DNA from: Panaeolus papilionaceus
Taxonomy: Eukaryota; Basidiomycota; Agaricomycetes; Agaricales
Assembly (NCBI GenBank): GCA_015501605.1
Contig: JADNRZ010000009.1
Coordinates: 1,116,001-1,180,000 of the forward strand
Length of the DNA: 64,000 nucleotides
Direction: 5' to 3'
The notes beneath the pieces were generated by a model. The model was not told the DNA's origin and ran no database searches. It saw only the letters and a program-made list of their open reading frames with translations. Position 1 is the stretch's first letter; each line of letters opens with the position of its first letter. Position numbers and translations under genes: made by a program. This document shows, piece after piece, positions 10,846 through 23,953 of this stretch.

Positions 10846-11931
10846 ATGAAGAGAACAAGCAGCGTCCTTGTCGAGTATTCAGATTCAAGTGGTGATGAGT
10901 CTAAAAAGTTGATGCCCGTAAAAATTAAGCCTCAAGAACAACCGCCAAAGAAAAGGTAAGATTTGTTGGCTTAAATATGAGTTTATATTCAACAATCTCG
11001 TTAGAAAATTACCACCTGTGTCATCCACAATAGTCACCGCAGCTCCCATTGACAATCCAGCACTGCATCAAGGCCGTATAAGGTCAACTCCTCATGTCGA
11101 TGGTCAATTTGCTGCACACATATATGTGTCCATATCTTTGACTGCCAATGCGCGTCTCAACCAGATGGTCCAATCTATCTTTATGGACGCGAAGATACAG
11201 GTTCCAATTCTCCATGAAACCTGGAAGTCTGACAAATATGAACAGAAGCCTGAACTACATATCTCACTTTCACGGCCAGTTTTTCTCTGGGCTCATCAAA
11301 GAGAAGATTTGAGGTTGGCTGTGAAAAAGGTGGCAAAGACACATAAACCGTGGGTCGCCATCACGCCTTTCATTATCTCCCGACATCCTCATTCAATACA
11401 AAATCATAGATTCGTTGTATCGTTCGCGACATTATCGGAACTTATAAACGATGAGAAAACCAGAACGTTCCTGGCGATGGAGGTCGGTGCGGGGCATCAC
11501 GAGGTAAGAATATTGTACATTTGGGTGTCCATCTCCTTATCTTCCCCCAATAGTTGAGTTCAATTGCTACTTCCTTGGGTCCCTCTCTGCGCTCCATTCG
11601 CCAACAAGAATATTACGTCAACCCCAGATTTCATGCGTCAATAGGTTGGGCACTTCTTCATCAAGCAAAAGACAATTCACAGTCCCCCGTGATGTCTGAC
11701 AGTTTCTGCACTGCCAATGACACGGAAGTCAAATTAACTTCTCCTTCATCCCTCGAGCCGACTACTCCACCATTCCATACCATCCCTCATTTTCCTACGA
11801 AACTCATTCCCAGCCTCATTGAATCCCACCAAGGTAATTTAGCCCAAGTTGCTGCATTCCATGTAACTAGCGTTACCTTGAAAATAGGTAAACAAGTTAA
11901 CATCTGGCCGCTGCTGGGCGCAGATGGATAA
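10846..11931 (+). CDS. USB1: Usb1/Mpn1-like U6 snRNA 3' phosphodiesterase
   Basis: Three exons (10846-10955, 11005-11503, 11554-11931) give 328 residues. After a short Ser/Asp-rich and basic start, the protein carries two HxS motifs of the 2H phosphoesterase fold: LHISLSRP near residue 122 and FHASIGW near residue 229. Family markers between them include VPILHETWKSDKYE and HRFVVSFATLSELINDEKTR. Usb1 trims and modifies the 3' end of U6 snRNA, which stabilises it for the spliceosome. A low-complexity insert (roughly residues 245-280) after the second motif is longer than I would expect. Intron ends are GTAAGA/TTAG and GTAAGA/ATAG. Divergent from UreG. Confidence 0.9.
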
Positions 11932-14900
11932 TGTTGGACAGGACATTTCCTGTCCGTATAGTCAATTATTTTCACCTCTGTTCATCTCTTATTCTCTCCG
12001 CGGAGGATGGTCATCCTCAACCCTTTCTACAACCACTGTGCCTTGAAAGTCTTGAACTCTATTTGATCATACTCTGGACTCGTTAAACCGCCCGCCAACC
12101 ATAGACCAACCCATCCCTTCTTCCATTCAATATGTCCCCTCATGCTGGATGCGCCCTGTTCGGCTTTAGATGCCGCACAATTCAGTCGCATTTTGGATGC
12201 TTGCAATCATGTCTACTTTCTAAAATTCAGCCACATTTAGGTGTTGGTTCGCATGCCAGCTAAATGGAGTTTCTTCCTTGTGCGGGGCGACAACTGTTAT
12301 CTTCGCTTGACCCCACTATTTTGGTAAGTAAACTCCCAATGCCATGCAATGTTCCAGAGAAAGTCAATCTTTACCTTTCAGATTGATACAAGGCTGAATA
12401 TACTGTGGAGATGCAGTTCAATTGCTTTCGCCGAATCAAATTACATACGCCATTATAATTCGCCTTATGACCTCTGCTTATCATCCTTTATATCCGCTCT
12501 AGATCTACCTAGAACGAAAGCAATGCAGTGTGTCACATTCCTGGCCGACAAAGCTGCCAACACCGCCCTTCAATTACTCTTTTTGTTGAAGAGAATCATC
12601 ACGGCTTGCCTGTCATTTAAACGTCTTTTGGATGAGGGATGCAAAATCTCGACATCTACGACAACATCAACCGTCATTGATCCTGCGAGGCCGCTTGTCT
12701 GACACACATGTATGTATTCGTTTGGCCCACTCTTGCTTAACTGTATTCCATCTTCACTTTCAATCAGTTCAGGAACCCAGTGAAAAGAATCTGTCTTTCA
12801 TGTGGTGGCTTTTGAGATCATAACGGCTATTGAATCTGCCGCACCTTTCCGATGCTCAATTAGCGGGAATACTTCTGACTGTACCTATGTTTATGGAAGT
12901 GAACTTCAGTTGGACTTCTCCATCAACTTCTTCGGTTCTTCCTCCCTTGTTTTCTCAGCGTTGAATATGTTACCGAGGCCCTTCTATTGCCGATCTCTCA
13001 TGTGTTCTCTGTGGTACTTATCCTGGGTCCGACTTTCGCGAGCACGAACTGGTTCATTCGTTTGTATAACATTGTCCACCCCGCTCAAAGACAAGAGATC
13101 CAGCTTATCCTCACCTTGTGCTAGACAATCTTGTGCCTGATGCCGCATGGGTGCTGTGTTCGCGCAGTTAAAGTGTCAACCTTGAATGTCCTGGCCTTAT
13201 TTACTTCATTATCCGGGTTTGTAATTTATGGAACTAATTCTCAGATGTCAGTTCAGTCGTCGAATTGTGCTCGTGATTCTATCCGAGAACGAGCTATGAC
13301 CTGAAAATGGCAACACCAGCACCTCAATCTATGCTATCGAGGCACTGGTTGGTGTGGCACTTGCGCCTGCCTAGGCGGCATGAAGAAAAGCGAATGAACG
13401 AACAATATATTCTCAAATGAGTGATGGTCACTATTGCCGTCGTGGTGTTCCATGGCAAAATATGGGGAAATGTTCAGTTGACGATGTCGTAGGTATATGA
13501 TATACTGTCTAGTCAGCTCCATAGGTATGGCCAACAAAAGCCCTTCGGTCTCACGCTTGAGGCCTTGAGGGTTTGACTCTGGGTAGCATATCGTAAAGCA
13601 ACGAGATCACGGGTGTTGGTGTTTTCAGGCTTGGGTGCATTGTATTGAATCGTTCTGGTGCACGGACAACGGAACACTGTTTTGTTTTCATTGGTCGACT
13701 AGGCGGCGAATTAGAGTCGAGTTCGCAGCATTCCTAAATCTCCGTTCAACTTTAATGCTTGAGAGCTTTAATCTCGGGGTGTATATCAAGGGGACCTATC
13801 ATAATTGCACCCGTAACCTGCTGAAGACTGTGGTCCGAGTCAGTCGATAACACATAACATCAAACGTCGATACCTCGGAACGCCGCTTGCGTTTAGTACT
13901 TGAATCGCTCGATATGTTAAGTCGTACGATTGTGATCAAGCCACTCTTTACCCATTCGCGCGCATCGGTGAAGGTACTTGGGATCGAGGCATGCAACTGC
14001 AGCGGTTAAGTTTTGCCCCAAAGATGGATGGGTGTTCTTAGGACCGCAATGACCCAATATTTGTGCATAATACTGTCACTTACTCAGTATTCAACAGTGG
14101 TATAGCCCGGGTGTCCGTGCATCGATGAGACCCGCAGCATTGGTTGGTTTGACGGCTTCGAAATGTTCAAACGCCGTTTTCATCAGTTGTGATGAAGTGG
14201 CCAACTTGAAGTGACGCCGGTCATGCCAGGTGTCTTGTCCTATGTGATTATCGAGGGAGTGTTGAGAGCCTGGGAATCGAGACAGTGTCCTCACGGGGCG
14301 TCTGTAATTCGAACAGGCTTCGAACACCGTACCACAGCAGAGCTCTGGATGGCCACGGATCCATTCCATACTATTAATTCATGTTACTCTAGTGTACGAC
14401 TTGAATGCGGGCGACCACTCGAGAAAAATTAAATCAAATACAGTGGTACATTTTCGATCTGGTCCTGACTCTGTTCCATTCTGCCTGTTCCTCGGCCAGT
14501 CGCATTCCGAGTCGAATGTTCCCGCCAATGTTGCACCCTCCCATGCCAAGGCTGTCTCTGTCTCAGAAGAATCTCTCAACGTTGCAGTGAGCCACAAGAA
14601 ACGTGGAGCTTTGATTTGGAATCTATGTGCGCTCCACCACCTACATCTAAATCAGACGACGCGCTCAAGAAAATTCGAGGTGTCACCCCAACTCGCTGTC
14701 TTGGAACGTGTATTTCAATTGGGGATACGACGTAATTAGAAGTGGGACAATACAGCGAAACAAGATATAGGACCAAGTAACGCGATAGAACATCTATGCT
14801 TACCCCAATGAAATGGGGAATGCAACTGGGTATTTTCCCATCGCCGACCAGACGCGGCAAATACGGTTCTGCAACAGACAGCATTAACGAGAAGTATATG

Positions 14901-16805
14901 CAGTGGACTGAAATCCACCTTCGCCAAAACAGATGTAATGCGAGTCAGCCCGAGTCGAGACATGCGGTTATCATAAAGGACCAGTTCCCGCACACCAGCG
15001 TCGAAGGGCATTTTTTGGGAGTCACAACATCATCCAATCCCCATCACGGAGACACAAGAGGACCTAAAGAAGCATCGGCGCTTAGTCGTCGCGGATACAT
15101 TTGATTGTTGAAGTCCGTGCAGAGCCCTCCTTGAGTAAAAGACAGCTGGAATAAAAGGTGCATGGATTATGGTCGTGATTATTCATGCAAACATTATTCC
15201 TACTGTCGACGCGGGTCTTTTGTCTTTATGTATCTTCTCCAAGGTGAACCAGACTTAGCTATGTACTTACGCATGCTTCCATGCAATCCAGTTCGCGTTT
15301 GTAGTACTTCCATCTGGTTTTGGGTAGAGGTGTCAATAAATACCACCTTTCTAGCAAATGTTATAATCTTGACTTTCGATGTTTTAACTATAGATACTGT
15401 GTTTGAGAATGTGGATATTCTGTTGTCTTGTCATTGTGGACAGACGCAAAGCGTTTGAAAGACACGGTCAACTAAAAATGTCAAAATTCTGGAGAGTGAG
15501 GTGGAATCGAGGCGGACTGCATCCCGGACATGTCTCCGCTAACCCCCTATCTCTATTGGCAGCCATACTGCAGAATTTCCGATCGAAAGAGCAACCGAGA
15601 GACGTGAGAACATACCGTTGGTGTAAACTCAAAACAAAGAAGGTCTACGACATTATCTGACATTCAAAATGAAATAATGGAAGGACGTGGTACACCACCA
15701 TGATTGCTTGTGTGGTTTTACGCAAAGGCCCGAACTGAAATGGTTAATCGATATCTCATGAAAAATCAAGTCCTGAAGGCGAGCTGCATAAGGTTTTCAT
15801 GCAAGGGCCAGTTCACCGTGTTCGTATTCCGTGTGTGCACGCCGACCTCCTCCTTTCTCCGAAGATCTGCACAAGACCGGGTCTTTCTGATAGATCCACC
15901 GATAAAAAATTGTCCATTTTTTATGCCAGATATCAGCTGTGAACAGGAAAATGCAGTCAACTGTCGTTTCGCGCATTGCAGCTGAGAATATGCTGGTTTG
16001 GAATCAACAGACGAATCATCAGCTATTATTTAGGGACACTTGCTCAGATTCAGTGGTAACATTCATATCGAAGCTGATTGGATCATTGCTGAATACAGAT
16101 GAAAAGTCAAAACATAGGCTTATGCATAGAGTCATCCCGTCTCTTGAAGTTTCAGATAATTCTAGGATTGACAGAGCAAATGAGATGTTTAAACCCCAAA
16201 TACTATCCCACCCCACTAAATGTTGACTGTCTGCATCTCTTCCGTGACAGACCTTCGTCTTGCGGTCGAGACCCATGATTTTCAATTTAGGATTGTGATC
16301 TCGGAAGCGATCGACCAAACCGTTTATGGAAGTTTGCGTTTTGTAAGCGCCCGCTGACATCTGACGTAACCTCCCATATTAAGTTTTCGATAGTCTGCCT
16401 GCAATCGTCAGCAGTTTACTATGTAGGTACCTATTTTAAGTCAGCGGCATTCGAAGATCCTTGGAAACGGAAAACGGAATTTTTCGATTCTAGGAGGACA
16501 CCGTCCCCCGGCAGCATGCACGCACTGCTCCATGATACTGGTTAAACTTGCAAAGGGGTGTGTAATAGTATTTGAGCAGTTTGAACATGCACGGAGACTA
16601 ATCAGAGGCCGGTAGGCTCATGATTTCCTTTTCCAGGTAGACGTATAGTCGTCAAGCTGACTTGGAGACCAGTATGCAAGCCTCAATTCACATCGGGAAC
16701 ACCTAAGCATTAAAAATGATGTACAACCGCCACATTTTCCGCTTGATGGACTACGCAATACTTTACCATTCAAAATTCAAATATTTAAATTTGTGCTGGA
16801 AGGTG

Positions 16806-16835
16806 GACCAATAATTTTCATCGAAATTATTGGTC
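16806..16835. repeat. Perfect 12-bp inverted repeat with 6-nt loop
   Basis: The arms GACCAATAATTT and AAATTATTGGTC are exact reverse complements separated by TCATCG. This is an AT-rich hairpin inside the gene-free block. It carries no T-run or target duplication that would identify it as part of a known element. Confidence 0.6.
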
Positions 16836-19800
16836 TGATGGAAGTGTCCGGATATCAAGACTCAACAAATGCTGAATAAGTGGCCTTTGCTTTCTAGGAC
16901 AAGTGGTTATCTTGAATGTTCAATTTGAACACCGGTTCCGATGGAAGACACGCTAGTACTGGATAGTAGAGGTCAACTTAACCTCGTTGCCGAGCCGGTT
17001 CACGTAGAGGTGGAGAGCCGAAGTACAGCATCTATAAATGACGCACTTCAGACCTACTAGACATGCAACATTGAAGCGCCCGCTGGGTCGCGTGTATATC
17101 TCTGCTATGCTCAGTCCTAACTAACAAGAATAAATAACATGTCTAGTATCGAACTTCTACAAGCCAGGTTATCAAACTCCAAGGGATCTCTATAAATGCC
17201 AGATAGGCCACGATTCAACAACCAATATAAGTTATGACAGTATAGGCTGGTTTTAGAGGTTTTAGCACCTATTCAGCGCGAAACTGTACGGATGAATGGA
17301 TTGTTTATCTCGAAATTTGGTCTCACCCTTGTCTGGTGATTTCGTCGAGTCCTCAGGTCCCCGGCTTATTGAGACAGCAAGGTTGGAGGGATCCTTGTTT
17401 TGAACCTTACTGCATACCGTCACACTGCCATTTCATTTTTTTGATCGCACTGGTTCACAAGACGACAAAACTTCGATTATGCCTGGAGATGTTCACAGCC
17501 GCGCACACAATGGCTTGCATGGTTAACTACACACTGGGCATTGCAATTGCGTCTATTATATTATCGTTACATCAAAGGGAGCTCAAAGGCTTCTCTATCG
17601 TTCACCATCCGTGGCACTTGAACCTAGCTGACTATGAGCCCCATCACCCCGTATTACATTGACCAAAGTCCTGCCCTACTGTAACACCTGCCTCTTACGA
17701 ATGAGGGGCTCCTCAGGCTCAGACCGGTATCATCTCAGGCAGTAAAAAGCTCGGATACCCCATTAAAAATAGGAGAGTAATTGAGAGATATTTTGATTTG
17801 ACCGCCCTCGATCGTTTTTACTCTCCTGTTGACAAGTCGAGGGGGTGCTTTTAAGGTTAACAATGATCGAGTCGGTTGCTTCGTTATATCAGCGTGCAAG
17901 AGTCCGGTATTAATTGTGTGTAGCAATTTCGTATCACCTGTGATCTAAAGTAGAAAGTGAACCGCAGATGTACAGCTCTTAGACGAGCTTTTGGTACTGG
18001 TTGATAAAATACGGATTTCTTTGATCATGAACTGTACAAATTTCAGAATGTGAACTTCTGCCTACATTTCCGGTCATTGATTACTGATGGCATTTATTTT
18101 TGACCAGCTCGTCTATAGACATCCTTTAAGAGGATTCAAGGCGAAGTTGGTTCTGGATACAGCTGAGGACTTGATTCGTTGATACACAGGAGCCAGGACC
18201 GACATCACCTCCTCGACGGACGACATTGGGTCCAGCATTAGATACGGCCAAACGAAAACGTCGCGAAGGTTGTGGTGCTCCATAAGCCAACGGGTGCTGA
18301 GTGATCCGCACCTGTCGTGCAAAGGACAGGTTGACACAATCTACTTGTCACTTGTATTATCACTAATTAACGGAAATCAAGTGCGAGTTGAGATAGTCTG
18401 TTGCGGAACTTATCTGATTGAGGGCGTTAAGTCTGGGGCCTAGGTGGTCGGATGAGTAGGTAAGTATTAAGGACTTAACAATGTTCATCGATTGAGCCAG
18501 AGATCTTGTTGCACTAATACCGCAATCGACGAGCTCGGTCTAAGATCTGCGAGATCGGTTCACTAAGGCTGTGTTGGTCGGATGACGGGAGCAATGATTG
18601 ATATAGAACGCAGGGAGAAAGTCAGCACCGATTGCATATTCACTTACAGAAAGAACTGCGAGAAGAATACAGGAAAGTGTAAATAACTTATTCTTAGTAT
18701 CATGCACATGTGGGTCACAATAAGACGAACAGTGTGCAGTGGTTTACATGCGCACGCGGGGATGTGCAGTTTTGTGCAGTTATAGTTGTTGAAAGCATCT
18801 GAAAACGACAACCAATCGATAGTCCCTTCACTGAGCTTATGAACACATAAACTGCACTGCATCGAGTCGACTGTGACGTAGAAGGTTGGTAGAAGGATTA
18901 AACCGTAAATCATCGCCCGTGCCCGAGGGTCATGCATTCTGTGTGCGATATGACGCGCAACACCACCGCTGAGATCTTGAGTGTCTTCTATAGCTCCCTC
19001 GGTAGTGATAAGAGTGATATAAAGTATCGCGTCAGCATAATCGTCACATCCAGAGGCAATTGTGAAGGTTTGAATGAACGCTCCCTGTCAAACTTGTTCA
19101 AAGGTTCAGTCGCGGTCATGTCTTTGGTCGTGGGAACTCGACATTGTGCCATAGTTGTGGTCACGGTTCGTCTCCTCAGCTTTATCGATTTATCATGCAC
19201 AACCATCGGATGTGTAAGAAGAATAAAAAACTTATAAGTAAGTTCTCGGAGTGGAAACTCTTCTCTGAAAGAACAAAGAAAAATCACACTCAGAGTACTA
19301 CTTCCCTGACATTCATTGGGATGTGATGTTGGTTTTTATTCTCATGTCATTTAATTTATGGTATTATCTTCTTATCGTCGTCTCCTACTTTAACCAGCTT
19401 CAACCCTTAATAGTCCAAGCTTCAAATATGGGGTTGTTTTCGGCCTCCACCTCTTCTCCAGAATCTTATATCTCTTTCGTTTCCAACCTTCCTATTTCTC
19501 CTTCAAAATACCACGGTGATATCGCATCCTTCCTTGTTTCACACCTGCCGCTTTCCCTTTTCCGCCATTCGCCTGAACGTGATTTATGCCGAGATACTTG
19601 CAGTTCGCGCCCCAAACAAGGTCAAAGTGCTGTGAAGGTCATGTTCGCCTCAACGGACGGTGGCTCCAAACCCCATGACCTAACAACTTCACAACCTATC
19701 GATTAATCCATTGTTAGCGTTGTGGTGAGTCCCAACAGTGCCCACCTCAACTACTCAAAGAACAAGACCCTTAAGTCACACCGAAGTCATTCATCCCAAC

Positions 19801-22800
19801 CCTTAACATTTTGTTCTAGAATCGAACTGGTGTGTTCCCCATCTACAGACCAATTTGGGGGGCACCCAGCATGAAATCCAGATTACTTTGTTCAACTAAT
19901 CTTGCTCTCTTTCTACATTTCTCGCTATGTACCTCTTGTTTTTACTGTGTGGCTTTTTTTTGCATTTGACAATCATTCCTGGGTTATCTGTCCCGTAGTT
20001 CAAGGCGGTTCGGATCGGGTCGTAAATGTCAGGGACGATGGGGTCCCTGGTATTGACTCGGAAGCTTCAGAACATCTTGGTGACTTTCAAGTCGACGACG
20101 TCAGTCAGCCGCCGGCGTGTCTATAGCCTATCTGGCTACCACTTCACCCCTAATTCCATGTGTTCTACATGAGACCAAATGCCCGTCAAGGAAGGAAGTA
20201 GATGTTCCTGGTTCAATGGATGTGGAGGAGGGGTGTAGGAACGCGCACGAGGCATTGAGGGTGTGATTCTGATAAGCATATCTTTATATGTCGCTACCTA
20301 GAGCGTTCATGCCCCTGCGCCGCGTTTCTGCACCAGCAATCGACCTATATGCAGATAAAATTTTAAGCTTCCCAGACGTGAGGGGGCTTAATTGGCCGAG
20401 TGTACGGCTGACATCAAATCATGAAAGCTGGAGCTGGAAAGATGATTGGAGTGGACGGTCCCGGATTAATGGTGAATTGAAGCCAACGAGGTTATGTTAA
20501 GACTCGAGATCGTACGGAATGGATCTCACTCCTCATCATAGTCGTGAATTGGTAGCTCTTCTATTCAATTATTGACAATTGAATCGTTGTCCAGTCTCAC
20601 CAGTTATCATAATAAGTTACGATATCGACATGCCCGTTGTGTGTACGCGATATTTGGAGCATGCTTCAAATTTAGAGGTGAGGCATTCACCAACTACGAC
20701 ACATTTTCATTACTAACTCACCTGTCTTGCAAAAAAAGTTTATGACAAAACACGCGGAGCACTTATCACAGACTTGGTGGGTGCAGAGCGGTAGATGTCA
20801 TGTAAGTGGGTGGGATCCCGCCGGCCGTAGCTGTCATCGATATATACCATTATCCTCGCGTTAAGGTCGGCAAGGGGTCCCTTTAGTTTCGAGAGCAGAT
20901 CATAGTAAGTAGGAGGGTTATATATACACCTGAATCAGCTTGGCTGTTTCTCTGCCGTGGTGCATGCGCCGTGCAAAGTTACACTAAGATTGATATTCAA
21001 TAGCTCTTGTAATTTTCAACATCCAGTTTCGTTCATGTTGACAGCCTGAGGTACGTATTTTTCGTACCAGTGATGCTCCGCTTCATGACAAGACCATATC
21101 TTCGGGTTGGTAGGGCCTTTTCACGGATGCGTACAGGTGGATGTGATGATGATTCATTCCCCAGCATTGGCTTGGCTTCTTTTCTGGAGTTTTGACTTAG
21201 GCTGCTCTATGTCAGTTTCGAACACAATGGCATGTCACAAAATTCAGTGAGATTTTTACGGCAATCTAAGTATTTTTATCAGTTGTCTTGGCCAATGACT
21301 TCTCATTTGAATGTGCTACGATGCGATTGGCGCTAAGGCATTCTAATTTTAGGGTACCGTGGTGATTCATGTGCCTGCCATTTGCTGCCTCTCCTGCTCT
21401 ACATCAATTCCTAGGTGTGGGAAAGAGCGACTTCAGCTTTGGTTCTTGACTAATTAAGGCTTCGATAAAAATCAATGACAACCGATGTCTCCCTGATTTA
21501 TACTTACATAGGTATTTATTCAAACGTTGATGATTATAGCGTTGGATGTTGCGACGAGTAATTTCCACTCTCTCGGTCAGCATAAAGGTGCCGATTGAAT
21601 TTACAACATCGTCACCGAGAGTATGCTGAGTTCCAACTCCTATCTGAGCTGCCAACCATTCGCATAAATTTTCTTTCTTCTGCCCCTTTCTCCCCTTATT
21701 CTCCGCAAGCTGCCACGGTTTCTGATGCCGGTCTGTCAAATATCTGTCATTTTTTCGACCTGTTGAACATGAGGCTACGAGGGGAGCATCGGGTGGATTG
21801 GTACCAAAGTTTGTAAGTCTTTGACGGCATTACTTACCAGCATTCAAGATTATCCATTAATTCGATACGGTCTCGGCTGCATATATTTCATGAGAAGGTT
21901 CGGGCAGACCAATTCTCGACATTGGCTACCCCGAATCACTGCCACTGCGGTTACAATAATGTCTTGACTGCAGGCCGTGGTCGGTTCGAGGCCCGAAGCC
22001 AAGGGTATACGCCAGCCCGTATCGATTATGAGTTGTAGAGGAGACTGTATGGGCGTCGTAAAATTGTGCTCTCGTATGACGTTGACATTGGCATTGGCAC
22101 TTCGGGACCTAAGTCAACACGCATCCTTTGTGCTCATTAGGTTCTCCGAGGTAATGATATATCTTCAGTTCTGGGCTACACGTAACTTTCGGCTGACTGG
22201 TTCAAGACTTAGCATTACGAAAAACTCTCTGGTTCGCCCGAATTTGAAGGGGTCCTTATCCCTGACCAGCAGCAGATGCTCTGGCGTTGTTTGTCTGTCA
22301 AAGTGGAGACAGGAGTAGTTCTTTGGTATCCAACGGAGAATCTCTTGGCATAATTGACCTGCGCGCTACCAGATGTGATGCCCCTGGGTCCAGCGCTTAT
22401 GAAACATGTTGCTCTTTTACTTGGCTGATATCTACACTTACCATTGAAGATAGTGTGCCTGTCTTTTCAGAAAACTGCTCCGTGTATATCTTATGACGCT
22501 AACGAAGATATCTTAACTATAAACATGACTTATCCGCATTCCGAACCGATGATCGCAGCTTGTCAATTGTTATTCGTTGACTCAAGAGGCAGCTGAAAGC
22601 ATATGGTTGGGCTGTTACTCACATCCTTACGTGGCCAGGTGTATCTGAGCTTCTGCTGTCAGCGTGTCCGTCCACAGAGCAACTCCGCAGCTCAAATAAG
22701 TCTCAGCAGATTTGTGATGGCATTATCCCAGTAATCGATATCTGCACTTTGCTTCTCGTAGCTGTGGAGGCGGCCTATCCCTCAACACGAGGTTATCGAA

Positions 22801-23932
22801 TGTTCTCAGAACGTCACAGGAACAGTATGTATGGTTAGCATTACGCAAACTCTAGTCAACTCGAATGTCACTTATATGTCTAAGACTTGAGTCGCAATCA
22901 GCAGTAGACCGAGCCACGTAACCACATAGTGCTATTAATCAGCGTTATGCTTCTTTCCATGCCATTTCCCTCTGCTTTTGTCGCTCAGATCGACACCTGA
23001 AATCTTGGGTTATCTCAATACCTGCTCTATGGCTTGCTCTTTTTTCCCGACAATTCGTTTCCGAAAACCAGAGCGAATGTCTAAATTCCGCGGGAATAGC
23101 CCTGTGCCTCCCAGCTAGCTCGGAGTTTTGTTTTGGCCCACATTGACGTTTTACGCGTCAATTTCCCAGAAAACCCTTCATTGAACCTTGATTCTAGAAC
23201 TTTTCATCATCGAAAATCGTTCTATCTTACGCGTCGAATGTGTCTGAACTTCGTCACTCACCCCGAATTGCGCATTGTTCACCCCAACACCGCCAAGGGC
23301 GCGCTTGGCAATGACCCGCCGGCATCCAGACATCGATCAACAAGCCCCGCCCATTGTCATCAACAGCCTGTCAGTCCTGTCTAATGTCGATCAATGAAAG
23401 TGTGTTTGGCGTGTTGCTGTGTGTACGTGTTGGGTTCTCTGACATTTGGACAGATGTCAATAACCTTCCCAGCAACCCTGATAAATCTTCACGGGCATGT
23501 GTATTAAAACACCGCTCTGGCACGTCTAAAGTCAAAATGGCTCACCATCTGTCGATGCACATATATCAGATTTTCTTTCGTGAATATTCAATACTGTGCG
23601 TCTAGTAGGAGTTGTTGCAAGTGCTATTCAAGTATTGATTTCGTTCTAGGTGTCGTTTGTTTACTCGGCGATACCGTGTGCCTGTGTTCCCTTTCTGATC
23701 GATTTTACTTCCGCATTCCTTGGTATTCTTCTCGAAGGTCAAGCGGATGCCTCAGGCACGTGTGATTCGACCAAAAAATTCCGAGTTCGTTTCAGCGCTT
23801 GGTTGCTTTGCAGGAGACGTGTCTACTAATAGTATGTCCCCACTGTCTCAGCACAATGGCCATTCTCACAAGCATAGCAATATTTTCTCATGAACTTCCC
23901 CAATATCCCTGCGTGCAGAAGCTTAGCCAAGG

Positions 23933-23953
23933 CCCACAGTGCTTCACTGTGGG
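23933..23953. repeat. Perfect 9-bp inverted repeat with 3-nt loop
   Basis: CCCACAGTG and CACTGTGGG flank CTT, giving a compact GC-rich hairpin in the gene-free block. No neighbouring feature explains it. Confidence 0.55.

Noticed and set aside
17336..17662. 108-codon plus frame with a hydrophobic stretch and a PWHLN motif, considered as a Ste3-type receptor fragment
   Set aside because: No other receptor helices or exons fit around it; the resemblance is limited to a few residues.
21900..22020. GGTTCGAGGCC sequence resembling a tRNA B-box
   Set aside because: No A-box at the right distance and the arms do not pair.
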